Source: JADLHS01 sp964539515
GTDB lineage: Bacteria > Verrucomicrobiota > Verrucomicrobiia > Limisphaerales > JADLHS01
DNA length: 64,000 bases
NCBI GenBank assembly: GCA_964539515.1
Contig: CAZIJO010000004.1
Coordinates: forward strand, 21,573-85,572
Direction of reading: 5' to 3'
Shown here: positions 1 to 8,575 of the stretch, one piece after another
Layout: each line of letters starts with the position of its first letter
Position numbering within the stretch: position 1 is the stretch's first letter
Made by a program: the position numbers and the translations under genes
Notes under the pieces: generated by a model
Databases searched by the model: none
What the model was told of the DNA's origin: nothing
The model's input: the letters and a program-made list of their open reading frames with translations, nothing else

Positions 1-2
1 CG

Positions 3-806
3 GACTTGCTGCCACCCAACCCGGATGATGGCAATACCACACCCGGTTACAATTGGGTTGGCGGGAGCGCCGGTATCGGCGGGGGCAACGAGTATGACCC
101 CAACATCCTGAAGGACCCGACCCGTTCGCTTTTGGCGCCGTATCAAGGCAAAAACGTTTCGATTTATCACTGCCCGGCGGACAACCGCGTGCCCGGTGCG
201 CCCAACGGTTTTTCGGCGACCGACCCTGCTTTGCGGGGCACGCGGATCCCAAATGCACGCAGTGTCGCGATGAGCCAGGCCGTGGGCACCAACCCGTATC
301 GGAGAGGAACGGTACCCGTCGATGGGCCGTGGCTGGATGGCAATCATGGCCACGTCGCCAACCAGAAGTGGTACACCTACGGCAAGCTCGGCAGCATGAT
401 AAACCCCGGTCCCGCGAATACGTTCGTGTTTGTGGATNNNNNNNNNNGGCGCGCCATTCTCAACCGTTGCGCCTTCAAGATGTTCGTGGTCTCCTCGGCG
501 TACAAGCCCAGCCGCGAAGTGGGCAAGACCGATGAAGGGCAATTGAAAGCGGGTGAGGTTATCGCGGTGGGGCCGGACGTCACCCCCAACTACCGGATGG
601 TGGATTGGCCGGGCATATATCACAACGGCGCGTGCGGCTTCGCCTTCGGCGATGGCCACTCGGAGATCAAGAAGTGGAAGGACCCTCGCACTTACTTGAC
701 GACCGCGGCTACCAGTGTTCCCAGCCAGGCCGGCAATAAGGACATCTGGTGGATGTCCGTCAAATCCTCGGCCTTGATCAGGGGCCCGGGCTTCAGTGCC
801 CCATGA
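3..806 (+). CDS. H-X9-DG type II pseudopilin-like protein, 5' end outside window
   Basis: The frame is open from the window edge, so the first visible TTG is not taken as a start and the N-terminal prepilin methylation segment is missing. Seen: near the C-terminus a histidine is followed after nine residues by Asp-Gly (HNGACGFAFGDG), the H-X9-DG signature of a pseudopilin-like family hugely expanded in Verrucomicrobia and Planctomycetes. Known: these proteins have a type IV pilin-like N-terminus and are thought to be envelope or secretion-associated; individual functions are unknown. A 10-N assembly gap interrupts the middle, just after the conserved FVD stretch; the frame continues on both sides. 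No neighbour is clearly co-transcribed. Confidence 0.8.
   Translation, partial: DLLPPNPDDGNTTPGYNWVGGSAGIGGGNEYDPNILKDPTRSLLAPYQGKNVSIYHCPADNRVPGAPNGFSATDPALRGTRIPNARSVAMSQAVGTNPYRRGTVPVDGPWLDGNHGHVANQKWYTYGKLGSMINPGPANTFVFVDXXXXRAILNRCAFKMFVVSSAYKPSREVGKTDEGQLKAGEVIAVGPDVTPNYRMVDWPGIYHNGACGFAFGDGHSEIKKWKDPRTYLTTAATSVPSQAGNKDIWWMSVKSSALIRGPGFSAP
438..447. other. Assembly gap (10 N)
   Basis: Ten ambiguous bases inside the pseudopilin gene. The reading frame is maintained across it if the true missing length is 1 mod 3. The real size is unknown. Confidence 0.95.
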
Positions 807-923
807 TTGAACCGGCCTGACGCGTTCAATAATTAGTGCGGCCCTTTTGGAGTCGCTTGTTTCCACCTTGCCACGGCAGGTTGGCCTGATCAGGCTTCGG
901 GGGTAACGACTCGTCAAAAAAAC

Positions 924-1514
924 ATGAAATTCACCCCGGCATTTTGCTGTCGCCTCCTGACTCTAGTCATCGCTCCAGCCCTTCTGACGTTGGCCCGGGC
1001 CGACGACTTCCAGCCCGAACCAGGATTTGTCAGCCTGTTCAACGGCCGCGATCTCACGGGCTGGGGCTACGCGACCAACAACTTTGACGGCCAATTGACC
1101 AGCAGCGACGGCCGCTACACCGCTACCAATGGATATCTCGTGGTGAATCCGCACCGGCCCGAAGCCGGCCCGCAACACCGTCAGCTGTGGACGACGCGGA
1201 CCTTTCCGAAGGATTTCATCCTGAAACTGGAATTCCGCGCCTCCGTCAATGCAGACAGCGGCATCTTCATCCGCAAACCACAATTGCAATGCCGGGATTA
1301 CCTGGTGGCCGGACCGTACAAGGAATTGAAGAAATACCGGCCGCAGGATTGGAATGAAATTGTGGTGACGGTCACCAACGGCATCGCGCATGGCACTTGC
1401 AACGGCGAAGTCCTCGAAGCCGCGCTCAAACTTCCGGAGACCGGCCCCATTGGCCTCGAAGCCGACCGCGGCCAGATGGAGTACCGGCGCATCCGGGTCC
1501 AAGAGTTGCCCTAG
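924..1514 (+). CDS. Secreted DUF1080 (3-keto-disaccharide hydrolase-like) protein
   Basis: 196 aa with an N-terminal signal peptide (hydrophobic stretch to about residue 26, ending ALLTLARA). The rest is one DUF1080 domain, opening with the family hallmark FVSLFNGRDLTGW and continuing as a concanavalin-like beta sandwich. Known: DUF1080 members are annotated as 3-keto-glycoside/3-keto-disaccharide hydrolases and are abundant in Planctomycetes and Verrucomicrobia, usually with Gfo/Idh/MocA oxidoreductases. Inferred: periplasmic or surface cleavage of an oxidised glycoside. It ends 5 nt from the convergent SulP gene and has no obvious operon partner here. Confidence 0.85.
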   Translation: MKFTPAFCCRLLTLVIAPALLTLARADDFQPEPGFVSLFNGRDLTGWGYATNNFDGQLTSSDGRYTATNGYLVVNPHRPEAGPQHRQLWTTRTFPKDFILKLEFRASVNADSGIFIRKPQLQCRDYLVAGPYKELKKYRPQDWNEIVVTVTNGIAHGTCNGEVLEAALKLPETGPIGLEADRGQMEYRRIRVQELP

Positions 1515-1519
1515 GCGGC

Positions 1520-3205
1520 TTACGGGTTGGCGATCAATTGCCGGGCGCGCACCAGCGCCGAGTCGAGATGCTCGCAGACGTTCTCCTCGCCGATGCGTTC
1601 CACAAACCCGTCCTTCTGCATGACGATCAACGGTTGCGTGTGGGCGCCCGCCAGCAGCAGCCAGCGTCCGCGGCGCCGCAGCTTGAGGTGGAGTTCCTCC
1701 AGCGCGTTCAGGCCCGTCGCATCCATCGCCATGACGCGCCGCATGCCGAGGATCAAGACCTCCGGTTCTTCGTGCGAGCGCTCCAGCGCATTCTCCAGTT
1801 TATCTGCCGTGCCGAAGAGGAACGCGCCCGCCAGCTGGTAAACCAGCGCGCCTTTGGGGACCGACTTGCCCACGAGCGAATCCTGCGGCGGGAGATCCAT
1901 CACCGTTTCATCCACGGCCGTCATTTGGGTGGTTTCGGAGATGCGTTTGATGAACAGCACCGCGGCCATGACCATGCCCACTTCGACCGCCACGGTGATA
2001 TCCGCCACCACCGTCAGGACGAAAGTGGAGCTGAACACCAGCGCGTCACTTTTGGGCCATTTACGGAGCCGGGCAAAATTGCTCCACTCGCCCATGTTCA
2101 GGGCCACCACCACCAGCACCGCGCTCAGGACGGGCAAGGGAATGAACTGCGCCACCGGTGCCGCCAGCATTATTACCGCGAGAATCGTCAGGGCATGGAC
2201 CATTCCCGCCACCGGGGTGCGCGCGCCGCTGCGAACATTGGCGGCAGTGCGGGCAATGGCGCCGGTCGCCGGCAGGCCGCCAAACAGGGCACTGCCAATA
2301 TTGGCCACCCCCTGCGCCATGAGTTCCTGGTTGGAATCGTGGCGATCCTCAATCATGCCATCCGCCACGACGGCGCACAGGAGTGATTCGATGGCGGCCA
2401 GCAACGCAATGGTGAACGCCGGACGGATCAGGTTTTTGATCTGGGCCAGATCAATCTCCGGCCAATGCGGCAGCGGGAGGCTTCGCGGGATCGCATCCGC
2501 ACCGAAACGGCTGCCGATGGTGGCCACGTCCAGGTGAAAAATCGCCACGCCCAGCGTGCCCAATACCACCACGACAATGGACGCGGGAACGCGATGCGCC
2601 CAGGTGCCGGGCCAGGATTTGATGAACACCAGGGCCGCCACCGCCATGACCAAGGAAGGCCAGTGAATCGTGGACAGGTGCTTTACCAGGAAAACAATTT
2701 TTTCAAGGAAATCGGCCGGCACTTTTTCGACTTGCAAGCCAAGGAAATCCTTCACCTGGGTGCTGAAAATGTAAACGGCGATGCCCGCGGTGAAACCGGC
2801 GATGACCGGCAGCGGGATGTATTTGATCATCACCCCGAGCCGCGCCACGCCCATGGCAATCAGCAACGCTCCGGCCAGCAACGTGCAGATGACCAGATTA
2901 TCGAGCCCGTAAGTCATGCCCACGCCCACCACGATCGGGATGAACGCCGCGGTCGGCCCGCCGATTTGCACCCGCGATCCGCCCAGGGCCGACGTCAGAA
3001 AGCCCGCGATGATGGCGGTATAAATGCCAATGGCCGGCGAGCGCTCCGACGCGATGCCCAGGGCCATGGCGAGCGACAGCGCAATGATGCCCACCGTAAG
3101 GCCCGCCGCGAGATCGGCGGCAAAGTCCGCGCGGGTGTAGTTTCGCAGGGTATCAAGGATTTTGGGGTGAAATGAAAAAGCCAGCTTCGATTGATTGGTC
3201 GCCAT
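1520..3205 (-). CDS. SulP (SLC26) family anion transporter with STAS domain
   Basis: 561 aa. The N-terminal two thirds is highly hydrophobic with many membrane spans and starts with the typical SulP entry (ADLAAGLTVGIIAL) and the conserved ALGGSRVQIGGPTAAF region. The last about 120 residues form a STAS domain. Known: SulP proteins move sulfate, bicarbonate or other anions through the inner membrane, and the STAS domain is regulatory. The open frame extends 39 codons further upstream, but I chose the ATG at 3205, which gives a normal-length N-terminus and is preceded by a GGGAA stretch. Divergent from the aldo/keto reductase gene. The substrate cannot be read from sequence; sulfate released by the nearby sulfatases is possible. 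Confidence 0.88.
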   Translation of the reverse strand: MATNQSKLAFSFHPKILDTLRNYTRADFAADLAAGLTVGIIALSLAMALGIASERSPAIGIYTAIIAGFLTSALGGSRVQIGGPTAAFIPIVVGVGMTYGLDNLVICTLLAGALLIAMGVARLGVMIKYIPLPVIAGFTAGIAVYIFSTQVKDFLGLQVEKVPADFLEKIVFLVKHLSTIHWPSLVMAVAALVFIKSWPGTWAHRVPASIVVVVLGTLGVAIFHLDVATIGSRFGADAIPRSLPLPHWPEIDLAQIKNLIRPAFTIALLAAIESLLCAVVADGMIEDRHDSNQELMAQGVANIGSALFGGLPATGAIARTAANVRSGARTPVAGMVHALTILAVIMLAAPVAQFIPLPVLSAVLVVVALNMGEWSNFARLRKWPKSDALVFSSTFVLTVVADITVAVEVGMVMAAVLFIKRISETTQMTAVDETVMDLPPQDSLVGKSVPKGALVYQLAGAFLFGTADKLENALERSHEEPEVLILGMRRVMAMDATGLNALEELHLKLRRRGRWLLLAGAHTQPLIVMQKDGFVERIGEENVCEHLDSALVRARQLIANP

Positions 3206-3327
3206 AGATTTTCCCGGCCCGCAAAGACTATTTCTGACGCCTTGCATACTGGACACCATGGTTGGAAACTCAATTGAATTCTGAAATCGCGTTGAACCCG
3301 CCCGCTCCTCTGGCATAATCACCTCCG

Positions 3328-4644
3328 ATGAAATACCGCCGGTTCGGCCGCACCGATCTGCAAATGCCCGTCCTCTCCTGCGGCGGGATGCGCTACCAAC
3401 ACAAGTGGCAGGACGTTGAGCCCAAGGAAATCCCGCCCGCCAACCAGGCTAATCTCGAGGCGTGCATCCACCGCGCCCTGGAACTCGGCATCAACCACAT
3501 CGAAACCGCGCGCGGTTACGGCACCTCCGAAATGCAACTCGGCTGGGTGCTGCCCCAGCTGCCGCGCGACAAGATGATTGTGCAGACGAAGGTCGCCCCC
3601 ATGGCCACGGCCCGGGAGTTTCGGGAGACCTTCGCGACTTCGATGAAGTATCTCCAACTGGATCACGTGGATTTGCTTTCGCTCCACGGCGTCAACAACC
3701 GGCAGTTGCTCGATTGGTCGCTCCAAAAGGGCGGTTGTCTGGAGGCCGCGCGCCAGCTTCAGCGCGAAGGGCGCTGCCGCTTCGTCGGTTTCTCGACGCA
3801 CGCGACGCCGGACCTCATTCACGAAGCCATCGCCCAGGGGGATTTTGATTACGTGAACCTGCACTGGTATTTCGTCAACGACCTGAACTGGTCGTGCGTC
3901 GAAGCCGCCGCCGCCCGGGACATGGGCGTGTTCATCATCAGCCCGAACGACAAGGGCGGAAAACTTTACGAGCCGCCCGCCAAGCTGGTGCAGCTCTGCG
4001 CGCCGCTTTCGCCGATGCAATTCAACGATCTCTACTGTCTCGCGCGACCGCAGGTTCACACCCTCAGTTGCGGGGTCGCCAAGCCGGCGGATTTCGACGA
4101 ACACATCGCCGCGCTGAAATTGATCGGGGATTCGTCCGGCAAATCGGGTGAATCGCGAACGAGACCTTCATCCAGCCCTTCAGCCACCCTCGCCCCATCC
4201 GATGGGGCGAGGGCCGGGGTGAGGGGTAGTTTCGCAGACCCGGACTTGACTGAATCTTGCGCGAAGATCGCAGCGCTGATTGCTCCAATTGAAAAACGGT
4301 TGCGCGAGGAAATGCACCGCACCCTCGGGGCAGACTGGTGCGCCCGCTGGTTCGAGGGATTGCCGCAATATGTGGACGTGCCCGGCGAGATTAACGTGAC
4401 GGAAATCTTGCGGCTGTGGACGTATGCCAAATCCCTCGATCTCGTCGCCTGGGGCAAGATGCGTTACAACCTGCTCGGCCAGGCGGAGCATTGGTTTCCC
4501 GGCCAGAACGCCGCGCGCGTTGGCGAGCTTCAACTCACGGCGACGCTGGCCGCCAGTCCATTCGCCGAAAAAATCCCCGCCATCCTCGAAGAATCCCACC
4601 GGCTGCTGTACGAAGCCCCGGTCAAGCGCCAGAGTCAAAGCTGA
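3328..4644 (+). CDS. Aldo/keto reductase with in-frame repeat insertion
   Basis: 438 aa, NAD(P)H-dependent aldo/keto reductase fold. Candidate catalytic residues: E59 where the family normally has Asp, Y64 (RGYGTSE), K88 and H120 (LLSLHG). The C-terminal part resembles the extended family fused to an accessory helical segment. Residues about 272-305 (Ser/Pro/Arg/Gly-rich) are foreign: they translate a REP-like palindrome (4187-4227) that kept the frame open. Without it the protein would be near 400 aa. The last 67 bp including the stop are repeated at 5611-5677. Whether the enzyme still folds is unknown; the insertion lies after the barrel strands holding the active site. Confidence 0.82.
   Translation: MKYRRFGRTDLQMPVLSCGGMRYQHKWQDVEPKEIPPANQANLEACIHRALELGINHIETARGYGTSEMQLGWVLPQLPRDKMIVQTKVAPMATAREFRETFATSMKYLQLDHVDLLSLHGVNNRQLLDWSLQKGGCLEAARQLQREGRCRFVGFSTHATPDLIHEAIAQGDFDYVNLHWYFVNDLNWSCVEAAAARDMGVFIISPNDKGGKLYEPPAKLVQLCAPLSPMQFNDLYCLARPQVHTLSCGVAKPADFDEHIAALKLIGDSSGKSGESRTRPSSSPSATLAPSDGARAGVRGSFADPDLTESCAKIAALIAPIEKRLREEMHRTLGADWCARWFEGLPQYVDVPGEINVTEILRLWTYAKSLDLVAWGKMRYNLLGQAEHWFPGQNAARVGELQLTATLAASPFAEKIPAILEESHRLLYEAPVKRQSQS
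4187..4227 (+). repeat. REP-like palindromic element inside the aldo/keto reductase gene
   Basis: A perfect 13-nt inverted repeat (arms 4187-4199 and 4201-4213, one-base centre) followed by the tail GGCCGGGGTGAGGGG. The same palindrome-plus-tail layout occurs at 8322-8354, 8440-8472, 29243-29283 and 29331-29369, so this is a dispersed family. It is translated in frame here. Confidence 0.8.
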
Positions 4645-4730
4645 ACCGGATTCGCGGGACCGACGCTTTAAGGAATCGGTGCTTCACAACTGGCCGGGCT
4701 TGGGGGCTTCGCCAATCCGGGCCGGCGAAT

Positions 4731-5450
4731 TTAGTCAATTCTCCGGACTGGACGGTTTGCGCTCCTACGGTTCTTACTCGTGAAGGAAAGACCGACAAGG
4801 GCGGCGCCGAGCAATAACAGTCCACCCGCCGCAGGCTCGGGGATGGATATGGAAAGGTACAAGTTATCCAGCGACCAGCCGTAAGTGGGAATCTCCACCC
4901 GTGTCAGACCTGTAAACTCTGGGCCGAATTGGAACGTTTGAAAGTCAGCCAAAGGGCCTGTGCCATCAATGATGCCGTCTGTGGTGAAATTGGTCGTCAC
5001 CACGGTGCCATCCTGCCGATAACCGACAAAGGGAACAGTCACTGCATCAGGGACCACCGTGCTGTACTCCGCCAAATCCACGGACACCAGATTGAAAACA
5101 GAAGCGTCCAAGAAGCTGAACACAAGTGAGTCACCAAGCGAGCCTTGCAAATACGCGGTTCCGTTTTCTGGACTGTTGACGCGCCCTCCTCCGTTACGGA
5201 TGAATCCATTCCCCGGCCCTACTATTCCAAGTGGCCGGAACCACATACCAGACTCGAAGTACTGCTGAACAAAAGCACCTGTACCTGGCGGCTGGAATGG
5301 ATAGCCATCAAATGTAATGTGCAGAGTGCCCTGGCCGAGGCATTGCGCCATGGCCCAAAAGAAACCGGCCGCACCGAGCCACGCGCGGCATAAATTGATC
5401 AGTCCGGAGCATCGATACAAGTCCGCGCTCCGCTTGGATGATTGATTCAT
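4731..5450 (-). CDS. PEP-CTERM sorting domain protein
   Basis: 239 aa. N-terminal signal peptide (hydrophobic segment around residues 20-35, ending near CLGQG), then a beta-rich extracellular region with no recognised enzyme motif. The C-terminus is a clear PEP-CTERM signal: PEP followed by a hydrophobic span (GGLLLLGAALVGLSF) and a basic tail. Known: such proteins are processed by exosortase (EpsH/XrtA type) and go to the surface or exopolysaccharide matrix. Start chosen at 5450, preceded by GAGCGGAA, rather than 12 codons upstream. No exosortase gene is visible in this window. It sits between two copies of the aldo/keto reductase gene tail, hinting that it arrived by insertion. Confidence 0.82.
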   Translation of the reverse strand: MNQSSKRSADLYRCSGLINLCRAWLGAAGFFWAMAQCLGQGTLHITFDGYPFQPPGTGAFVQQYFESGMWFRPLGIVGPGNGFIRNGGGRVNSPENGTAYLQGSLGDSLVFSFLDASVFNLVSVDLAEYSTVVPDAVTVPFVGYRQDGTVVTTNFTTDGIIDGTGPLADFQTFQFGPEFTGLTRVEIPTYGWSLDNLYLSISIPEPAAGGLLLLGAALVGLSFTSKNRRSANRPVRRID

Positions 5451-5610
5451 TTTTTCCGCTCGCGTTTTGCCGGCGGCTCGGCACATGCCTCAACGTCCTC
5501 ATGTGCAATTCTCGAGCAATCCAATTATTAACCTCCTCTGGCATCCCGGCAACGCATCCGTTGCCAAATTGTCGTTGTTATTTGCTGTCCGCGATGCAGT
5601 CGGAGATCTT

Positions 5611-5677
5611 CGCCATCCTCGAAGAGTCCCACCGGCTGTTGTTCGAAGCCCAGGTCAAGCGCCAGAGGCAAAGCTGA
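5611..5677 (+). repeat. Duplicated 3' tail of the aldo/keto reductase gene
   Basis: 67 bp that match 4578-4644 with 5 mismatches and no gaps, including the stop codon at the same relative place. It lies just beyond the PEP-CTERM gene. It is a non-functional gene fragment. Confidence 0.88.
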
Positions 5678-5864
5678 GGACTTCGCGAAGTTGTCACGAT
5701 CGCCGGAGACGACAGGTGAAATCACAGCCATAGTGCTGCTCTTCGCAAAAATTTTAACGCCGAGGGCGCTGAGGTTTGCGCAGAGAAACGCGGAAGCGGA
5801 CTTGCTTTGCGGCCTTGGCGAGGACCTTTGCGGCCTCTGCGTTTAATCAGGCTGCATGCCTGTT

Positions 5865-7304
5865 TTAGTTGCCGTCCACAATGCGGCCGGGCTCTCGCAC
5901 CCCTGAGCCGGTGCGCTTGGTAAGCGAGTCACCCAGTTCCGCGCGGGCCTGTTCGGCCAAGGCTTCGAGGCGTTTCACCCTGTCCGGGTTTTGCCCGGCC
6001 ACATCGGTGGCTTCGCCGATATCCCTGTCCAGGTCGTAAAGCTCGGACTGCTCCAGTTTGCGTTGCTGGTAAGGGGCGGGCGTGCCGTCGCGGCCCCCGG
6101 GCTGACCGGCCAGCGTGCGGTACGTGTGCGGCAGTTGCAGCTTCCAATTGCCGCTCATCACTGCCTGAAGCTGGTTGTTCTCATAATAAAGGTAGTAGGC
6201 ATCGTGCGGGTTTTTGGCCCCGGGAGCGCCGGACAGCAGTGGCCAGATGTCGAGCCCGTCAATCTTGTGCGGCGGCAACTCCGCGCCCACCAGCTTGGCG
6301 ACCGTGGGCAGGATATCAATCGTCATGGCTGGCTCCTGGCAGACGCTTCCCTTGGGAATTTTCCCGGGCCAGCGCGCGATGAACGGCACGCGCACGCCGC
6401 CGTCCCAGCAAGTGCCCTTGCCTTCACGTAACGGGAACGCCGACCCGGCATGGTTGCCGTAGGAAAGCCACGGACCGTTGTCGGAGGTGAAAATCACCAG
6501 GGTATTTTTCTCAAGCCGATGTTTCTTCAACGCGCCCAGGATCTGGCCGACCGACCAGTCAATCTCCATGATCACGTCGCCGAACAGTCCGGCCTTGGAC
6601 TTGCCCTTGAATTTGCTGCTCACATAAAGCGGCACATGCGGCATGTTGTGCGGCACGTACAGGAAGAAGGGCCGGCTTTTGTTCTGCGCGATGAAATCCA
6701 CCGCGTGTTCCGTGTACCAAGTGGTCAGTTGGGCTTGCTCGGTACCGGTGACAGTGGCAATGACGGTTTGCTCGTTTTCAATCAGCCGCAGCTCGGGATA
6801 GCCGGGCCGGCGTTTGTGCTCAGCGAGGGCTTTGTTCGCCTGGTCCGGATGCCACGGCCACATGTCGTTCGAGTACGGCAGGCCGAAGTAGTGGTCGAAG
6901 CCGTGCCGCGTGGGCAGAAACTGCGGGAGATCGCCGAGATGCCACTTGCCGTAAATGGCCGTGGTGTAGCCCCGCGATTTCACGAGCTCGGCAATCGTCA
7001 CCTCATTGCTGCTGATGCCCACCTTGGAGTTCGGCCCCAACGCGCCCATGATGCCAATGCGGCTCGGATAACAGCCCGTCATCAACGCNNNNNNNNNNTC
7101 GTAGAAACGGGTAAACCGGACGCCCTCCCGGGCAAGCCGGTCAATGTTCGGGGTCTTATAGCCTTTGGCCCCGAAACAACCGACGTCCGCATAGCCGAGG
7201 TCGTCGCAAAAGATGATGACGACGTTGGGAGTCGTCGAACGGTCCGGCGCCGCCCCCACGCCCAGGGCAGCAAGCAACAGTAGAAAGATGGTGAGCAGTT
7301 TCAT
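5865..7304 (-). CDS. S1-type sulfatase, active-site loop lost in assembly gap
   Basis: About 479 aa, periplasmic by its signal peptide (KLLTIFLLLLAALGVGAA). Sulfatase landmarks: NVVIIFCDDLGYADVG with metal-binding Asp residues near the start, TPNIDRLAREGVRF, GKWHLGD, and TSDNGP in the second half. Known: sulfatases hydrolyse sulfate esters using a formylglycine made from Cys or Ser in a C/S-x-P-S-R motif just before ALMTG. Here that motif falls in a 10-N gap, so the nucleophile cannot be read. Upstream of and co-oriented with nothing but the convergent tail region; the PIG-L gene lies 36 nt upstream and the two are probably co-transcribed. ATG at 7304 chosen over one six codons upstream because it directly precedes the signal peptide. 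Confidence 0.85.
   Translation of the reverse strand: MKLLTIFLLLLAALGVGAAPDRSTTPNVVIIFCDDLGYADVGCFGAKGYKTPNIDRLAREGVRFTRFYXXXXALMTGCYPSRIGIMGALGPNSKVGISSNEVTIAELVKSRGYTTAIYGKWHLGDLPQFLPTRHGFDHYFGLPYSNDMWPWHPDQANKALAEHKRRPGYPELRLIENEQTVIATVTGTEQAQLTTWYTEHAVDFIAQNKSRPFFLYVPHNMPHVPLYVSSKFKGKSKAGLFGDVIMEIDWSVGQILGALKKHRLEKNTLVIFTSDNGPWLSYGNHAGSAFPLREGKGTCWDGGVRVPFIARWPGKIPKGSVCQEPAMTIDILPTVAKLVGAELPPHKIDGLDIWPLLSGAPGAKNPHDAYYLYYENNQLQAVMSGNWKLQLPHTYRTLAGQPGGRDGTPAPYQQRKLEQSELYDLDRDIGEATDVAGQNPDRVKRLEALAEQARAELGDSLTKRTGSGVREPGRIVDGN
7089..7098. other. Assembly gap (10 N)
   Basis: Ten ambiguous bases in the sulfatase gene at the place where the formylglycine motif is expected. Family alignment implies that more than ten bases are missing. 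Confidence 0.95.
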
Positions 7305-7340
7305 GTTTGGTTTTGGTGGCATTGGTTGCGTGCAGTTTTC

Positions 7341-8165
7341 CTATTTCTGGTTGAACTCGGTGGCATACCGGAACAGCTCCACAAAGTGCCCGTCCTTCTT
7401 ATCCTGTTCCTTGCGANNNNNNNNNNTCAACTTTGCCAGTTCGTTGGGATCCCAATCCGGACGGTATTTGGTAATGGCTGGTTCAAACTGGCTGACTTGT
7501 TTCGTGATGGCCTCAACTTTCAAATCCATCGTGGCGTCGATGTTCACCTGGTAATTGGCATCATTGGTCGTGGTGTAGAAAAAGAAAAAATTCGTCACCA
7601 TGTAGGGCTGCAATTTGTCCACGAGCAGGTGTTCGGGGTAGTAAAGGTGAAACTCGGCCGCACGCACGGCGTCCATGGTATTGAACGCCGCCATGCGATG
7701 ATCCGTCTTGTGCCAGCGTTCATACCATTCACCGGGGTCCACGGATAAAATCGCGTCCGGCCGGTATTGCCGGATGATCTTGGTAACCTGGCCGCACAAC
7801 AATTTTGGCGGGACGTACTCAAGCTCGCCGTCATCGTGGCCGAGCCAGATGAGATTTTCCTTGGGAATCCCCAGCACGGCGCACGAAGCCTCCTCCTCGG
7901 CCTTGCGGATGCGCGCCAGCCGTTCGGAAGTCATGTCCTGATCGTAACTCCCCTTGTTGTCGTTGGTGTAAATGACCACGACCACCCGATTCCGATTCTT
8001 GGCCAGCAGCGCCATCGTGCCGCCGACCGCAAACGTGTCGTCGTCGGGGTGCGGCGTAAATATCAGCACCGTCTTGTTGGTGTAATTCTCCAGGCGCTCG
8101 GCGGGCCCGGCCGGAGAAATTGATGCCATCAGTAGAGTCGCGAGAATCAGGAGTCCAGTTTTCAT
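7341..8165 (-). CDS. Secreted PIG-L family deacetylase
   Basis: 274 aa with an N-terminal signal peptide (to about residue 20). The zinc-binding PHPDD motif is at residues 38-42 and the second metal/active-site histidine motif (HKTDHRMA) lies in the middle. Known: PIG-L/LmbE-like enzymes remove N-acetyl groups from GlcNAc-containing substrates. A 10-N gap near the C-terminus removes a few residues, with the frame kept. It directly precedes the sulfatase gene on the same strand (36 nt), which fits a pathway on sulfated amino-sugar glycans; that link is inference. Confidence 0.85.
   Translation of the reverse strand: MKTGLLILATLLMASISPAGPAERLENYTNKTVLIFTPHPDDDTFAVGGTMALLAKNRNRVVVVIYTNDNKGSYDQDMTSERLARIRKAEEEASCAVLGIPKENLIWLGHDDGELEYVPPKLLCGQVTKIIRQYRPDAILSVDPGEWYERWHKTDHRMAAFNTMDAVRAAEFHLYYPEHLLVDKLQPYMVTNFFFFYTTTNDANYQVNIDATMDLKVEAITKQVSQFEPAITKYRPDWDPNELAKLXXXXRKEQDKKDGHFVELFRYATEFNQK
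7417..7426. other. Assembly gap (10 N)
   Basis: Ten ambiguous bases near the 3' end of the PIG-L gene. Confidence 0.95.
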
Positions 8166-8321
8166 TAGGCGTTCATTATTCGAAACGGGTCGGAACGGGT
8201 TGATTCAAGCATCCGGTCGCGCGCAACGCCAGATTTTATGGACGGACTGGGTACTTCACTGGGTTGCGAGGGATGGGGGTGGATAGGCTGTAAGCTCGGA
8301 ACACAGTAAGTTGAACGTGCG

Positions 8322-8354
8322 CCCTCATCCCGACCTTCTCCCCCGGGGAGAAGG
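8322..8354 (-). repeat. REP-like element, left member of pair
   Basis: Tail CCCTCATCCCGA followed by a perfect 10-nt inverted repeat (8334-8343 and 8345-8354) around one base. It is the reverse orientation of the 4187 element. Confidence 0.75.
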
Positions 8355-8439
8355 AGAATCGCTCGCCGCTTCGCCGGAAAACCTGCGACTGGGTTGGCCG
8401 AGTAGCCATTGAGTAATCTGAAGACGGACCATAGCTGCT

Positions 8440-8472
8440 CCCTCTCCTGGGGGAGAGGGCCAGGGTGAGGGC
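8440..8472 (+). repeat. REP-like element, right member of pair
   Basis: Palindrome CCCTCTCC...GGGAGAGGG followed by the tail CCAGGGTGAGGG. Together with 8322-8354 it makes a BIME-like inverted doublet. Confidence 0.75.
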
Positions 8473-8575
8473 GGTCGCTCCACCTACTTCTGGAGCGAGA
8501 GAAAAACCGGAGTCGCTTGGAAAGGTTGACTGCTTCCCTCGAATGATCTGCCCCGATTCAGAATGTAAAGCACCG

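Larger units (their letters stand above)
8166..8575. other. Intergenic region with an inverted REP pair
   Basis: No gene seen. It holds two copies of the REP-like element in opposite orientation (listed separately), tails pointing outward. The remainder shows nothing recognisable. Confidence 0.6.

Noticed and set aside
5678..5864. Possible further repeat in the gap before the first sulfatase
   Set aside because: Sequence is repetitive in style (CGCAGAG, GCGGCC motifs) but no inverted or direct copy could be found in the window.
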